From a virus, in IMG/VR virus record IMGVR_UViG_3300021956_000084, positions 1 through 22,678 of that record: 22,678 nucleotides of DNA, one strand, 5' to 3'. The position numbers and the translations under genes were made by a program. The notes below the pieces were generated by a model. That model did no database searches, was not told where the DNA came from, and saw nothing but the letters and a program-made list of their open reading frames with translations. This document shows positions 1-8,561 of the stretch, one piece after another. Each line of letters begins with the position of its first letter. Position 1 is the stretch's first letter.

Positions 1-601
1 CGCCTGGGTACACCATGCTGCTAGGTGCCGCTGTCCATGATGGAACGCCAGCTGCTAATGTCAATATTTGACCATTAGTTCCAGCTGTAAGCTTAGATAA
101 TGTGTTTGCTGCTGATGCATAAATAATGTCACCAGTTGCATATGTTGAGAATCCTGTACCACCGTTAGCTGATGGCAATGTACCTGTAACGCCTGTAGAT
201 AATGGCAAACCAGTTGCGTTAGTCAAAGTAACAGATGTTGGAGTTCCTAAAATAGGAGTTACAAGCGTAGGAGATGTTGATAAAACAACAGATCCTGAAC
301 CCGTAGAGGATGTTACACCGGTACCACCGTTGGCTACGGCTAGTGTTCCTGCGACTGTCACGGCTCCTGAAGTCGCTGTAGATGGTGTTAAACCTGTGGT
401 TCCAAAAGATATTGTGCTAACAGGATTAGAGGCAGCACTAGATGCCAGTAACTTAACAGTTCCTGAGCTATTTTTAAAATATAACTTTTCATCAGCGGTG
501 TTAATCGCCAATTCTCCAGCTACAAGGTTGGCTGCTAATGGTTGATTAGTCGCCGTTGAGCTGTAGTAAAGTTGTATGGGGGTGTATCCTGCTTGTGCCA
601 T
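1..601 (-). CDS. Phage tail fibre protein, N-terminal part (runs off the window)
   Basis: Reading the minus strand from ATG at 601, the frame stays open for 200 codons to the window edge, so the 3' end is missing. A GAGG ribosome site sits 7 bases before the ATG. Residues 1-52 begin MAQAGYTPIQLYYSS and contain AGELAINTADEKLYFKNSSG, the pattern of the N-terminal domain found in many tail fibre and receptor-binding proteins (a ligand list followed by a GEL...D..L..K unit). The rest is Ser/Thr/Gly-rich with NGGTG motifs and the segment STYATGDIIYASAANTLSKL, also present in the two other fibre-like genes of this window. It most likely forms part of the trimeric tail fibre that contacts the host surface. 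The family call rests on motif recognition, and the receptor-binding tip is not visible. Confidence 0.85.
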   Translation of the reverse strand, partial: MAQAGYTPIQLYYSSTATNQPLAANLVAGELAINTADEKLYFKNSSGTVKLLASSAASNPVSTISFGTTGLTPSTATSGAVTVAGTLAVANGGTGVTSSTGSGSVVLSTSPTLVTPILGTPTSVTLTNATGLPLSTGVTGTLPSANGGTGFSTYATGDIIYASAANTLSKLTAGTNGQILTLAAGVPSWTAAPSSMVYPG

Positions 602-633
602 AATTAATCCTCGAGCCTATTATAAACCATAAA

Positions 634-3600
634 TTAGAAAGTTCCACCACTAATACCACCGGTAATGGCGTTAGTAGAAGAGTTATAAGTTAAACTTGTA
701 TTAGTCAATACAGGTAAATTACCAGTAGTACCTGTTACAAAAGTAAGGTAGTTTGTTGTAGCAGATCCTGTAGTAATAGCCGTATTGGCTGCATTTGTTG
801 CGTTTGTTACGGCTGAAGAGCCAATTGCAGTAGCAATTTGTGTGCCAGTTGCAGCTGTAAATGCTGATGAGCCATTTCCATAAAGAACGCCTGTAAGTGT
901 TACGGCTCCAGTACCGCCACTAGCAACAGGCAAAGTACCAGTAGTAAGAGCAGATGTGGAAGTTGCATAAACAGCGCCTCCGTTAGTGAATGATGTTAAA
1001 CCTGTACCACCATTGGTTGTAGCTAAAGTACCAGCTAATGTTACAGCACCAGTAGTTGCGGTCGATGGTGTAAGACCAGTCGATCCAGCACTAAATGATG
1101 TTACTGCAGAAGCAGAAGCGTCTGACCATGTAGGAACGCCACCTGATACAGTTAATATTTGACCTGATGTGCCAATTGCGCGTTTAGATAAAGTATTTGC
1201 GGCAGAAGCATAAAGCAAATCGCCTGTAGTGTATGTACTAAATCCTGTACCACCTGATGAATTACCTAATGCTGTGCTTAGGGTTACAGCACCTGCACTA
1301 GAAATAGTCATTGCATCAGTTGCGCCACCGTTTACAACAAAATGAATTGCGTTAGAAGTTGTAGTTCCAATTGCTAAATCAGCTGAGGTTGCTGTGAGGT
1401 ATACGTTATTAGCGCCGTTAAATGCACCTGAACCAGTGAATCCGCTAGAATTCATACCAAAGTTACCGTAGTAAGCTGTATTAGTGCCTTGGTCGTTAGA
1501 GATTACAAAGTCTGTAGATGCTGTAGCGCCATTGTTTTTGTTTTGTAAAATGGCTTGGACATAATCAGTACCTGAAGCGGCCCATGAAGCCATAATACCT
1601 GTATCAGAATAACTTAATGTGCCATAGTTCATCGTGCCTGCATTGGTTGATGACGCAATACTTGCTGTACTTTCTACTGTCGTAAATCGACCTGTAGATG
1701 CTACTGATGATCCTATAGATACATTATTAAAGCCTGATACTGTGTCACCTAAAGATACGGAGGTAGATCCAAATGTAATGCTTGAGTTTACAAGACCTGA
1801 GTTAGGTAAACCTGTTGCGTTTGTTAATACAAGAGCACTTGGCGTGCCTAAGTTAGGTGTGACAAGTGTTGGGCTTGTTGCAAAAACAAGAGATCCTGAA
1901 CCTGTTTCATCTGTTACGGCTGAAGCTAAATTAGCACTTGTTGGTGTTGCTAAGAATGTTGCAACGCCTGTACCGAGACCACTGATACCAGTGCTTACAG
2001 GAAGTCCTGTAGCATTTGTTAATGTCACTGATGTTGGTGTACCAAGCGCTGGTGTAACAAGCGTTGGTGATGTAGATAAAACAACGTTACCAGTACCAGT
2101 TGTTGATGTTGATGATGCCGCTGTTAATTGACCTTGTGCATTAACTGTAAAATTACCAAGCGTGTAAGATCCTGCAGAAACTGTTGTGTTTGCAATACTT
2201 ACGATAGAGCCGCTAAGCTGTAAACCAGTACCCCAAATATAACCACCTGCAGGGCCACCTGTTTGGTTAAATACAAGAGGTGTTGTACCAATGATAATTG
2301 GAAAGTCGGTACCTTGTACCCATGTAGTTGTAGCATTTTGTGTGCCACCAATAATATAAGTTGTATCACCTGGGCCTACTTCTGTAGATCCGCTTCCTGA
2401 TGTATCAAAGTCAGTTGCTCGAATCATTGACCAATTAGTTGATCCTGAACCTTGATTTGTTAATACATAAATACCGTTATAAGCTTGGTTTGATTCATCT
2501 TTAATAAGCAATCGAATTTGATTTGTTACGTCAGTTGCGGTCATGGTGTGACCGTCAATAACTAAAGCAGCTTGTGTTCCATTATTAGTAAGTGTTGCAC
2601 CTACACCTGAAGAACCATTGAAATAAGTGACAGAACCTAAATCTGTTGTAGTTGCGTATTCGCAAGCCTCGTGATAACTAACGTTTGAAAATAGATTATC
2701 AACATATTGTTTTGTAGCGAGATCTAATGGATTAGTTGGTGGTTGAGTTACTGTTACAGACGTAAAGCCTGCTGGTGTTAATGTTGTGCCGCCAAGTGCT
2801 ACTGGTGTAGTTCCTAATGTAATTGTGCTATTTGTTAATGCACTGTTAGGAATGTTAATTAATGTATTTAAACCAGCATCAATTGTTTTGTTTGTAAGTG
2901 CTTGTACACCTGATAATGTCACTACGCTTGTATCAATTGCTACAGTAACAGCAGATGATCCATTGTAAGAAGTGCCTGTTAAACCAGTTCCAATTGTTAA
3001 TGCATTTGGATTTACAGCTGTGATTGTTGTAGATCCACCAAGACTTACATTATTACCATTGATCGTAACTGAGCTATTAGTTAATGATGCATTAGCAATA
3101 TTAGATAATGTGTTTGTAGAACCGCTAATTGACTTATTGGTAAGCGTATCAGTAGTAGCGCGACCTACCAATGTATCTGTTGATGTAGGAAGTGTTAATG
3201 TTCCTGTATTTAAAATCTGAGCAATTGTTGGCGTTGTAAGTGTTAACCCTGCAACGACTGTTTCTGTACCACCTAACGATATAGATGTAGAGCCAATAGT
3301 GATTGAGCTATTAGTAAGTGAGCTATTAGCAATATTGGTGAGTGTGTTTGTAGATCCACTGATAGATTTGTTTGTTAATGTATCAGTTGTTGCTCTACCT
3401 ACTAATGTGTCAGTAGATGTTGGTAAGGTTAATGTACCTGTATTTGTAATAGTAGAAATTACAGGTGATGTAAGTGTTTTGTTTGTAAGTGTTTGTGTGC
3501 CGCTAAGCGTAACAACAGTTGAATCAATAGTGATTGTTGTAGGCGTAGAACCATCAAACACTGGATTTGGTGTAGCTGTTAATCCTGTACCAATTGTTAA

Positions 3601-4845
3601 TGCGTTAGCAAGTGTTGCAGTAACTGTACCTGATGAACCTAACGGAATAGAAACGCCATTGATAGTAATCGTGCTATTTACTAAACCTGAATTTGGAATA
3701 TTAGTGAAAGTGTTTGTACTTCCACTCATTGATTTATTTGTTAGTGTTTGAATGCCCGAAATAGTAGCTACGTTAACACCATTGGATTGTAGTGTAGTAA
3801 AGTAACCAGCTGCAGGCGTAGCTGACCCAATAACAGTATTGTTAATTGTATCTGCTGTAATTGATGTTCCTGTAATTGATCCGCCTGTGATATTTACAGA
3901 ATTAGAATTTTGTGTAGACATTGTTCCCAAACCAGTAATATCTGTATTTGGAATTGTTGTCGAGGCTGTCATTGGCGCTGTGCCATTGCCGTATACATAA
4001 CCTGTTAAAGTAACCGCTCCAGTACCACCATTAGAAGGATTTAAAGTGCCGCTTAAAACAACATTACCGCCTGAAGCAATAGCTGGTAAGAATCCTGTTG
4101 TGCCTGCACTAAATGAAGCTACACCACCCAAAACAAAAGATGACCACCCACCTAATTGATAACCTTCATATGCGCCTAAATCGGAGTTATATCTAACTTC
4201 ACCAACAGTAGGCACTGCAGGTCTTTCTACTGTAGTACCTACAGGAATTGTAATAGCTGCTACGCCAGGAATGATTGGATTGTCTGCAATACCAATTGTA
4301 GGGTCACCTGAGCCGCCTGTAGCATTAGATATAGAAATTTCGTTGGCAACACCTGTAAGTGTTCTTGGGTTAATTGATGTGCTTCCACTTAAACAAAGTA
4401 CGCCGTCACCAGTTAATTGAGCTAAGTTTAAAGCTAAACCTGTAAGATTAACTGTTGGATTTCCTGATACACCATTGCCATCAGCAATTGAAAGCCCTGT
4501 TGTACCTGCAGAAATTGTTCTATTTGCAAGAACATTTGCGCTTGTTTTAGCTACAATACCATTGCCAAGTGCGTTTAAAGTTGAAACTGCACCAGTTAAA
4601 TCAACAACAAAAGAATTTCCTGCTCCATTATCTGTGGTTGTTAATCCTGATCCTACTGAAAAATAACGTGCATTTGGCGTTGTGCCTGATAAGCTTACTT
4701 CTAAAAATTGTGCTGTTTGAGTAGGAGAACCTGCAATTTGACCAGTTGTAGTTTGTACAGTAACTCCATTTTGTACTATGGGAACTGATTCTAATCCTGT
4801 AATTGGACCTGCTGCTGGTAATTGCGTTATCTGAACATTTGCCAT
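634..4845 (-). CDS. Large repetitive tail fibre protein (1403 aa)
   Basis: Residues 1-50 (MANVQITQLPAAGPITGLES... VQTTTGQIA) match an N-terminal adaptor type also seen in the gene at 6940-7968; it probably docks the fibre on the tail. Residues roughly 350-720 hold repeated TLTNKT/TLTNKS units typical of phage fibre shafts, including two near-identical 78-residue units. About residues 718-865 form a separate domain starting HEACEYATT with NGIYVLTNQGSGSTNW, a module recurring in fibre proteins. About 1065-1185 is another recurrent fibre module (SNDQGTNTAYYGNFGMNSSG, NAIHFVVNGGATDAMTI). NGGTG-rich shaft follows to the C-terminus. No intramolecular chaperone or endosialidase-type peptidase was recognised. 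The start overlaps the previous stop as TAATG, which implies coupled translation. The role as host-contact fibre is well supported; the receptor is unknown. Confidence 0.9.
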   Translation of the reverse strand: MANVQITQLPAAGPITGLESVPIVQNGVTVQTTTGQIAGSPTQTAQFLEVSLSGTTPNARYFSVGSGLTTTDNGAGNSFVVDLTGAVSTLNALGNGIVAKTSANVLANRTISAGTTGLSIADGNGVSGNPTVNLTGLALNLAQLTGDGVLCLSGSTSINPRTLTGVANEISISNATGGSGDPTIGIADNPIIPGVAAITIPVGTTVERPAVPTVGEVRYNSDLGAYEGYQLGGWSSFVLGGVASFSAGTTGFLPAIASGGNVVLSGTLNPSNGGTGAVTLTGYVYGNGTAPMTASTTIPNTDITGLGTMSTQNSNSVNITGGSITGTSITADTINNTVIGSATPAAGYFTTLQSNGVNVATISGIQTLTNKSMSGSTNTFTNIPNSGLVNSTITINGVSIPLGSSGTVTATLANALTIGTGLTATPNPVFDGSTPTTITIDSTVVTLSGTQTLTNKTLTSPVISTITNTGTLTLPTSTDTLVGRATTDTLTNKSISGSTNTLTNIANSSLTNSSITIGSTSISLGGTETVVAGLTLTTPTIAQILNTGTLTLPTSTDTLVGRATTDTLTNKSISGSTNTLSNIANASLTNSSVTINGNNVSLGGSTTITAVNPNALTIGTGLTGTSYNGSSAVTVAIDTSVVTLSGVQALTNKTIDAGLNTLINIPNSALTNSTITLGTTPVALGGTTLTPAGFTSVTVTQPPTNPLDLATKQYVDNLFSNVSYHEACEYATTTDLGSVTYFNGSSGVGATLTNNGTQAALVIDGHTMTATDVTNQIRLLIKDESNQAYNGIYVLTNQGSGSTNWSMIRATDFDTSGSGSTEVGPGDTTYIIGGTQNATTTWVQGTDFPIIIGTTPLVFNQTGGPAGGYIWGTGLQLSGSIVSIANTTVSAGSYTLGNFTVNAQGQLTAASSTSTTGTGNVVLSTSPTLVTPALGTPTSVTLTNATGLPVSTGISGLGTGVATFLATPTSANLASAVTDETGSGSLVFATSPTLVTPNLGTPSALVLTNATGLPNSGLVNSSITFGSTSVSLGDTVSGFNNVSIGSSVASTGRFTTVESTASIASSTNAGTMNYGTLSYSDTGIMASWAASGTDYVQAILQNKNNGATASTDFVISNDQGTNTAYYGNFGMNSSGFTGSGAFNGANNVYLTATSADLAIGTTTSNAIHFVVNGGATDAMTISSAGAVTLSTALGNSSGGTGFSTYTTGDLLYASAANTLSKRAIGTSGQILTVSGGVPTWSDASASAVTSFSAGSTGLTPSTATTGAVTLAGTLATTNGGTGLTSFTNGGAVYATSTSALTTGTLPVASGGTGAVTLTGVLYGNGSSAFTAATGTQIATAIGSSAVTNATNAANTAITTGSATTNYLTFVTGTTGNLPVLTNTSLTYNSSTNAITGGISGGTF
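3108..3445 (-). repeat. Two copies of a 78-codon fibre repeat, codon-diverged
   Basis: Segments 3342-3445 and 3108-3211 lie 234 bases (78 codons) apart and encode the same run of about 34 residues, beginning GTLTLPTSTDTLVG and ending SGSTNTL. By hand alignment about 24 of 104 bases differ, all silent, and include swaps between codon families (AGA/CGC for Arg, TTA/CTT for Leu). Looser copies flank them, for example around 3710-3760 and 2860-2920. Confidence 0.85.
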
Positions 4846-5189
4846 TATTCGGGACTCACGGTTAAGTTATCTAAATTGCCATTATTTTCAGGCGTTTGTA
4901 TATTTTGCTCAGGTGATATAGTGAAGCTACCATATTCGCCTGTAATCAAGCTGTTATCTTCAACAGCCACACTTACGTCAGGACGCGGAAATCTTAAATT
5001 AATTCTTTCCGTTTTTCTTGCAGGCAAACGATAAGGATCGAGTTGATCTTTACAACCCTGACTACAAACCCTTAAACCAGGGAAATTTGAGTCAGCAGAA
5101 AGATCAGAAAACGCTCTTTTCATTTTGCATCTATCGCATACAGCGATTGCAAGCGATGCCATTCCTGTTGTATCAAGCCATTTTGGCAT
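4845..5189 (-). CDS. Conserved phage protein with a Cys zinc-ribbon-like motif
   Basis: A 114-residue protein with CDRCKMK near residues 18-24 and CSQGC near 42-46, giving a CxxC...CxxxC arrangement that could bind one zinc or simply form disulfides. The segment LDPYRLPARKTERINLRFPRP after it is of a kind I recognise from small proteins beside adaptor and fibre genes in related podophages. The acidic tail (residues 75-114) looks disordered. It is coupled on both sides by TAATG overlaps with the adaptor gene before it and the large fibre gene after it, so the three products are probably made together. A structural or tail-assembly role is inferred from position only. Confidence 0.8.
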   Translation of the reverse strand: MPKWLDTTGMASLAIAVCDRCKMKRAFSDLSADSNFPGLRVCSQGCKDQLDPYRLPARKTERINLRFPRPDVSVAVEDNSLITGEYGSFTISPEQNIQTPENNGNLDNLTVSPE

Positions 5190-6262
5190 TATTTTGTGTA
5201 CACACTTATATTAGGAGCATAGTAAATAGGTGATTTATCACGCTCTTCTTGCTCAGCTTCATTTAAGTATTGTGCTGCCATTTTTTCCAAATATTGTACA
5301 CGATCCATTTGAACTTGAGGCAATTCCAAGCTCAATCTATGAGCTAAATTCATGACAATTGCTTCATACCATCTTTGAGGGATTTCAAGCTCGTCTGTAA
5401 GCGCTCCTACATCCATAATTTGACGTGAATACCATACAGTCATTTGCACAAAGGCATTAGAAGGGGTTGGCCAAATATAAATTGTAGGTTGAGGAATTGT
5501 TCTGTCAAACCAAAATTGATACGGTTGATTAGCTGTAAAGTTTTTATTTGGTAAGTTTGTATAGTCATCACGATTTAAGCGTGACATTTGAATTTCACGG
5601 CTGTTATTACCAAAATAAAGCTCTCTTAAAGCCATTGTAGTACCGTTATACACTCTCATTCTGTAGTACTGTACTGTTTGGCCTGGGTCGATGTCAGTCC
5701 AAACCCATTTTTGATCTGTTACAACAATAGAACCTAGGTCTTTTAATGTAAGCCAAGTAATTCCGTCAACAGAATATTCTAAAATAACTGACCATGTAGC
5801 TGATGCGCCACCTGCAATGTATGGCATAAAGCCAATAGAGCCTAAATAAATATAATTATTTGTGCCGTAATTGATTGAGATATTGCCGTTTGCTGATGTT
5901 TGTTGGCAATAAGTAGCAATATTATTGTCGTAAACATTAGCTACTACGCCACCTGCAGATGATGTGTATGCACCACTAGGGCGATCCATAGTGCGATAAA
6001 GCACATTTAGTGCATCATTAGCGCCTAATGGTAATGTGTATTGATATTTGTCGGGTGTAAGACCAATAACTTCTTTATTAATTGCCCAATATTGAATACC
6101 AATGTTTATTAAGCTAGATAGAAAGTAAAAAAGCGATTGTCTTGCTGTAACTTGTTGCTCAGAAGTTAATTCTTCAGCAAGCTTGCCACAACGACGAGCA
6201 GCATGATCGATAATTTCTTGTACATTAACTACTGTGGTTCCTACGGTGCCTGAATAAGCCAT
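5189..6262 (-). CDS. Head-tail adaptor / tail-tubular-like protein with inserted discoidin-like domain
   Basis: The 357-residue protein has a helical N-terminal part (EIIDHAARRCGKLAEELTSE, then LINIGIQYWAINKE) and a beta-rich continuation (PDKYQYTLPLGANDALNVLY), the pattern of podophage adaptor or gatekeeper proteins. The C-terminal part (FDRTIPQPTIYIWPTP, LEIPQRWYEAIVMNLAHRL) also fits and ends in a helix-rich tail. Residues about 98-220 look like an insertion: VYDNNIATYCQQ, WSVILEYSVDGITW, QYYRMRVYNG and ALRELYFGN follow the strand pattern of discoidin (F5/8 type C) or galactose-binding folds. If correct, the head-tail junction or tail tube carries an exposed sugar-binding domain. It lies directly upstream of the Cys-motif gene with a TAATG overlap. 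Adaptor role: fairly confident; fold of the insert: inference. Confidence 0.78.
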   Translation of the reverse strand: MAYSGTVGTTVVNVQEIIDHAARRCGKLAEELTSEQQVTARQSLFYFLSSLINIGIQYWAINKEVIGLTPDKYQYTLPLGANDALNVLYRTMDRPSGAYTSSAGGVVANVYDNNIATYCQQTSANGNISINYGTNNYIYLGSIGFMPYIAGGASATWSVILEYSVDGITWLTLKDLGSIVVTDQKWVWTDIDPGQTVQYYRMRVYNGTTMALRELYFGNNSREIQMSRLNRDDYTNLPNKNFTANQPYQFWFDRTIPQPTIYIWPTPSNAFVQMTVWYSRQIMDVGALTDELEIPQRWYEAIVMNLAHRLSLELPQVQMDRVQYLEKMAAQYLNEAEQEERDKSPIYYAPNISVYTK

Positions 6263-6271
6263 GTTTTCCCT

Positions 6272-6673
6272 TTACCAACCCGGGCATTTCCAACGTCTTA
6301 AAGATGCTTTAGCTCTTGGTGCGTCGCCACTAGCGTTTTTTACAACACCTGACATACGTGCACAGAAACTATTTTTTCTAGCGCCTCCTTGAGGTTGTGG
6401 TGCCTTTAAGTTACTTCCTGTTTCTCTGTTATATTTTGCACGGCCTTTAGCAGTTAATCCTGCGCCTTGCTTTGTGGAGAGTTTTTCTCCTCTTCCGACT
6501 GAGAGACTAACACCTCCGCCTTTTGCTTTGGCTGTCTTAGCAGATTCCAAAAAATCTTGACGTGTAGGAGCTCCTGCTGAACCAATTTTACGCATACGTT
6601 CGCCACTACCGTGAGCAATTCTTTCACGTTTTGCATGAATGTTTGCATATAATCCTTTCTTTACCACTTGCAT
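6272..6673 (-). CDS. Small basic phage protein, DUF6321-like
   Basis: The 133-residue protein is very rich in Lys, Arg and Gly. Motifs in order are [20 protein letters not shown] (from residue 5), [30 protein letters not shown] and a Cys-containing end, [10 protein letters not shown] then RRWKCPGW. I recognise this as the family often labelled DUF6321, small proteins of tailed phages with unknown function; the name is from memory. The start overlaps the 3' end of the previous gene by 13 bases. A shorter start is possible, because family members commonly begin just before [10 protein letters not shown]. It may bind DNA or be a minor virion component, judging only by charge and position. Confidence 0.82.
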   Translation of the reverse strand: MQVVKKGLYANIHAKRERIAHGSGERMRKIGSAGAPTRQDFLESAKTAKAKGGGVSLSVGRGEKLSTKQGAGLTAKGRAKYNRETGSNLKAPQPQGGARKNSFCARMSGVVKNASGDAPRAKASLRRWKCPGW

Positions 6674-6930
6674 GAACCGCCATGTTTTAGTTTAGATAAA
6701 TCTGTTTTTTCACCTTTGTGCTCTTGTTTGTCATGCATAGCAAAAGCTTTTTTAATCATTTTTTTATCTTGTGCAACGTCATCGTGCACCATGCCACCTT
6801 TAGCTTTTTTGGCTGATCGTTTAACTGAATAAGCAATGGCTACAGCTTGCTTTTGTGGCTTGCCTGCTTTGATTTCAGCTTTAATGTTTTTCTTAAATGC
6901 TTCGGATGATTTTGATTTAATTAATGGCAT
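6661..6930 (-). CDS. Small Lys-rich protein, DUF6496-like
   Basis: An 89-residue, strongly basic protein beginning [20 protein letters not shown] and carrying [16 protein letters not shown] (about residues 23-38), a signature I associate with DUF6496, a short family common in phages and some bacteria. The second half is KKAKGG, an acidic/basic helix and HGGSCKW at the end. A GGAG-type ribosome site precedes the ATG. It lies beside the DUF6321-like gene, and the pair are probably made together. Function is unknown; nucleic-acid binding is only suggested by charge. Confidence 0.85.
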   Translation of the reverse strand: MPLIKSKSSEAFKKNIKAEIKAGKPQKQAVAIAYSVKRSAKKAKGGMVHDDVAQDKKMIKKAFAMHDKQEHKGEKTDLSKLKHGGSCKW

Positions 6931-6939
6931 GATCTCTCC

Positions 6940-7968
6940 TTAAGATACTTGATTAACTGTTACGATAACAGCAGGAGCAGATGGGTATCCTGTTCCTGAT
7001 GGGTAAGTTACAACAGAACTGTTGCCTGTTTCTGACAACCATTTTAATGTAAGTTTGTTAGATGTGGTTAATGTTAAGAACAAGTTAACTGTCATGATAG
7101 TTGACGCAGGAGTGCCTGAACTTGATCTTGCTGCTACTGTTGCCCAAGATGCAGAAGATGCAACATTAGAACCATCTAATACATACCAAACATTAACTAA
7201 ATCTTGTGTATTGCTTGGATTAAATATTTGAAGGCTATATTGAATATTGTATGTACCTGCTACAGCAACAGAAATTTCAGAAGTTGCTAAATTTAATGAA
7301 ACACCGTTACTTAAATCGGTTGTATTGATTTGCAATAATGTAGGAGTGTATGTTCCTGATGTAACTTGTGCGCCACCTACTGCTGTACCAATTGTATGTG
7401 ATGCTTGTGCTGAGCCATTAACATGACGAGTACATCCTGTAAATGATGTAGCTGTAATTCCTGTATAAGTAATAAGTTCATTTTCAATAATAATTGCGCC
7501 TGTAGATGAAAAACCTGTAGTTGATACAACAGGAATTGTTGTGACGCTATTATTGATAGCTGATGTTAATGAAGTTGTGTAATCGTAATGGAATGCACCG
7601 TATTGAGTGTTAATGTCTGATGGATCAATTACATCCCAATCAGGAGCAGAAGATGCAGAACCCGTACCTGTTTGTCTTAAAAATTTATTTGTTGTAGTTG
7701 TGTTACCTGCTAACTTAGCTAATGTATTAGTAGCTGAAGCATATAGAATATCACCCGTTGTATAGGTAGAAAGACCTGTACCACCATGTGTTGGTGATAA
7801 TGTATTGGTAACTTGTGTATTTAAAAGTACAGGATTGACATCTAATACTTGTGATACAAAATCTGCAGTTGTTGTTTGAACATTAGTGCCTGTTTGAACT
7901 AGAGGAACTATCTCTGTGCCATCTAGTGTTGAAGCCAATGTCATCTGTGATATTTTTAAATCAGGCAT
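6940..7968 (-). CDS. Short tail fibre-like protein with possible C1q/TNF-like tip
   Basis: The 342-residue product starts MPDLKISQMTLASTLDGTEI and continues VPLVQTGTNVQTTTADFV, the same adaptor style as the 1403-residue fibre. Next comes the shared module HGGTGLSTYTTGDILYASAT (about residues 62-81). A small beta domain with TSLTSAINNSVTTIPVVSTT and ENELITYTG (about 130-190) is typical of fibre shafts. The last 130 residues, with SVAVAGTYNIQYSLQIFNPS and alternating hydrophobic strands up to VIVTVNQVS, resemble a C1q/TNF-like jelly roll, a common trimeric tip in phage fibres. AAGGA precedes the start. It is probably a second receptor-binding or decoration fibre; the tip assignment is inference. 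Confidence 0.8.
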   Translation of the reverse strand: MPDLKISQMTLASTLDGTEIVPLVQTGTNVQTTTADFVSQVLDVNPVLLNTQVTNTLSPTHGGTGLSTYTTGDILYASATNTLAKLAGNTTTTNKFLRQTGTGSASSAPDWDVIDPSDINTQYGAFHYDYTTSLTSAINNSVTTIPVVSTTGFSSTGAIIIENELITYTGITATSFTGCTRHVNGSAQASHTIGTAVGGAQVTSGTYTPTLLQINTTDLSNGVSLNLATSEISVAVAGTYNIQYSLQIFNPSNTQDLVNVWYVLDGSNVASSASWATVAARSSSGTPASTIMTVNLFLTLTTSNKLTLKWLSETGNSSVVTYPSGTGYPSAPAVIVTVNQVS

Positions 7969-7977
7969 AATAATTCC

Positions 7978-8211
7978 TTATTGTATATAAATCTTATATC
8001 CATCTTCTTGTAAGATATAAAAGTTTGTTTCTAAAATAATATAATAGTTAGTGACAGGAGGAGGAGGTATTAGACATGAGTATGTGTCTACTACACCTGA
8101 GCCACCTGTATCGTCACCATAACCATTGTTAGCATCAGCAACAACGCCACTTGCACAACCTGGTGTTGTTTGAGCTTGATTGGCTACGTTAGAGTAACCA
8201 ACATAAGCCAT
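7978..8211 (-). CDS. Small protein of unknown function (77 aa)
   Basis: A 77-residue product beginning MAYVGYSNVANQAQTTPG, with a Gly/Asp-rich middle, a CLIPPPP stretch (about residues 46-52) and an aromatic, Ile-rich end (YYIILETNFYILQEDGYKIY). The end looks like a beta hairpin, similar to short virion proteins placed just before fibres. Its ATG overlaps the stop of the preceding gene as TAATG, so it is likely translated by reinitiation, and the next gene begins about 10 bases after its stop. I do not recognise a family; a minor virion part is a guess from context. Confidence 0.7.
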   Translation of the reverse strand: MAYVGYSNVANQAQTTPGCASGVVADANNGYGDDTGGSGVVDTYSCLIPPPPVTNYYIILETNFYILQEDGYKIYIQ

Positions 8212-8516
8212 TACGCAATACCTGCTTGTACTAGGTTAAGTGTTGCTGTTCCACCACCTGAGTTCACTGTTAAGCGAATGCCTGTCACAGGGAAAGCATA
8301 GTTACCATCTTTATTTGTGCTTTGTCCAGCAATTGTTGGATGTGAAAACCATGTTGTAAAACCTGTTGCCGGATCATCAAATGTGTGTTGAACAGTATAA
8401 TCTACAGTGCCATCTACAACCACACCAAAACCAATATTACATGGGCTTGTGTTTGTATTAACTACAATTGGTGATGTTGATCCTGCGCCTGTCTTAGAAA
8501 CTATTTGTACTTTCAT
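8211..8516 (-). CDS. Small virion-type protein of unknown function (101 aa)
   Basis: A 101-residue beta-rich protein starting MKVQIVSKTGAGSTSPIVVN, with IGFGVVVDGTVDYTVQHTFD (about residues 28-47) and an end in TGIRLTVNSGGGTATLNLVQ. The strand pattern and closing Gly/Thr segment look like a small beta-sandwich that accompanies capsid or tail proteins in many phages. AAAGGA sits 6 bases before the ATG, directly downstream of a strong hairpin (8528-8557) that ends the previous gene's message. Its stop is shared with the next start as TAATG. Exact role unknown. Confidence 0.75.
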   Translation of the reverse strand: MKVQIVSKTGAGSTSPIVVNTNTSPCNIGFGVVVDGTVDYTVQHTFDDPATGFTTWFSHPTIAGQSTNKDGNYAFPVTGIRLTVNSGGGTATLNLVQAGIA

Positions 8517-8527
8517 ACGAATCCTTT

Positions 8528-8557
8528 AAAAAATGGAGGGGAGCAAGCTCCCCATCC
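8528..8557 (-). terminator. Rho-independent terminator or intra-operon attenuator
   Basis: On the minus strand the stem GGGGAG / CTCCCC closes a CTTG loop (8538-8553), lengthened by GGA/TCC across a one-base bulge, and is followed by ATTTTTT. It begins 5 bases after the stop of the Lys/Gly-rich gene. The ribosome site of the next gene follows the T-run at once, so there is no space for a new promoter and partial readthrough is expected. Confidence 0.8.
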
Positions 8558-8561
8558 TAGT

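Noticed and set aside
619-624. TATAAT on the minus strand before the partial fibre gene
   Set aside because: No -35 match and no extended -10; the sequence is AT-rich and a chance match is likely.
1634-3751. Several long plus-strand open frames antisense to the large fibre gene
   Set aside because: They are Val/Pro-rich mirror images of Thr/Asn/Gly repeats on the minus strand, have no good ribosome sites and follow the fibre repeats exactly.
6454-6648. 64-codon minus-strand frame with an AAAGGA site before its ATG
   Set aside because: It lies inside the DUF6321-like gene in another frame. The conserved motifs of that family fix the coding frame, so the ribosome-like site is probably chance or belongs to a shorter start of the real gene.
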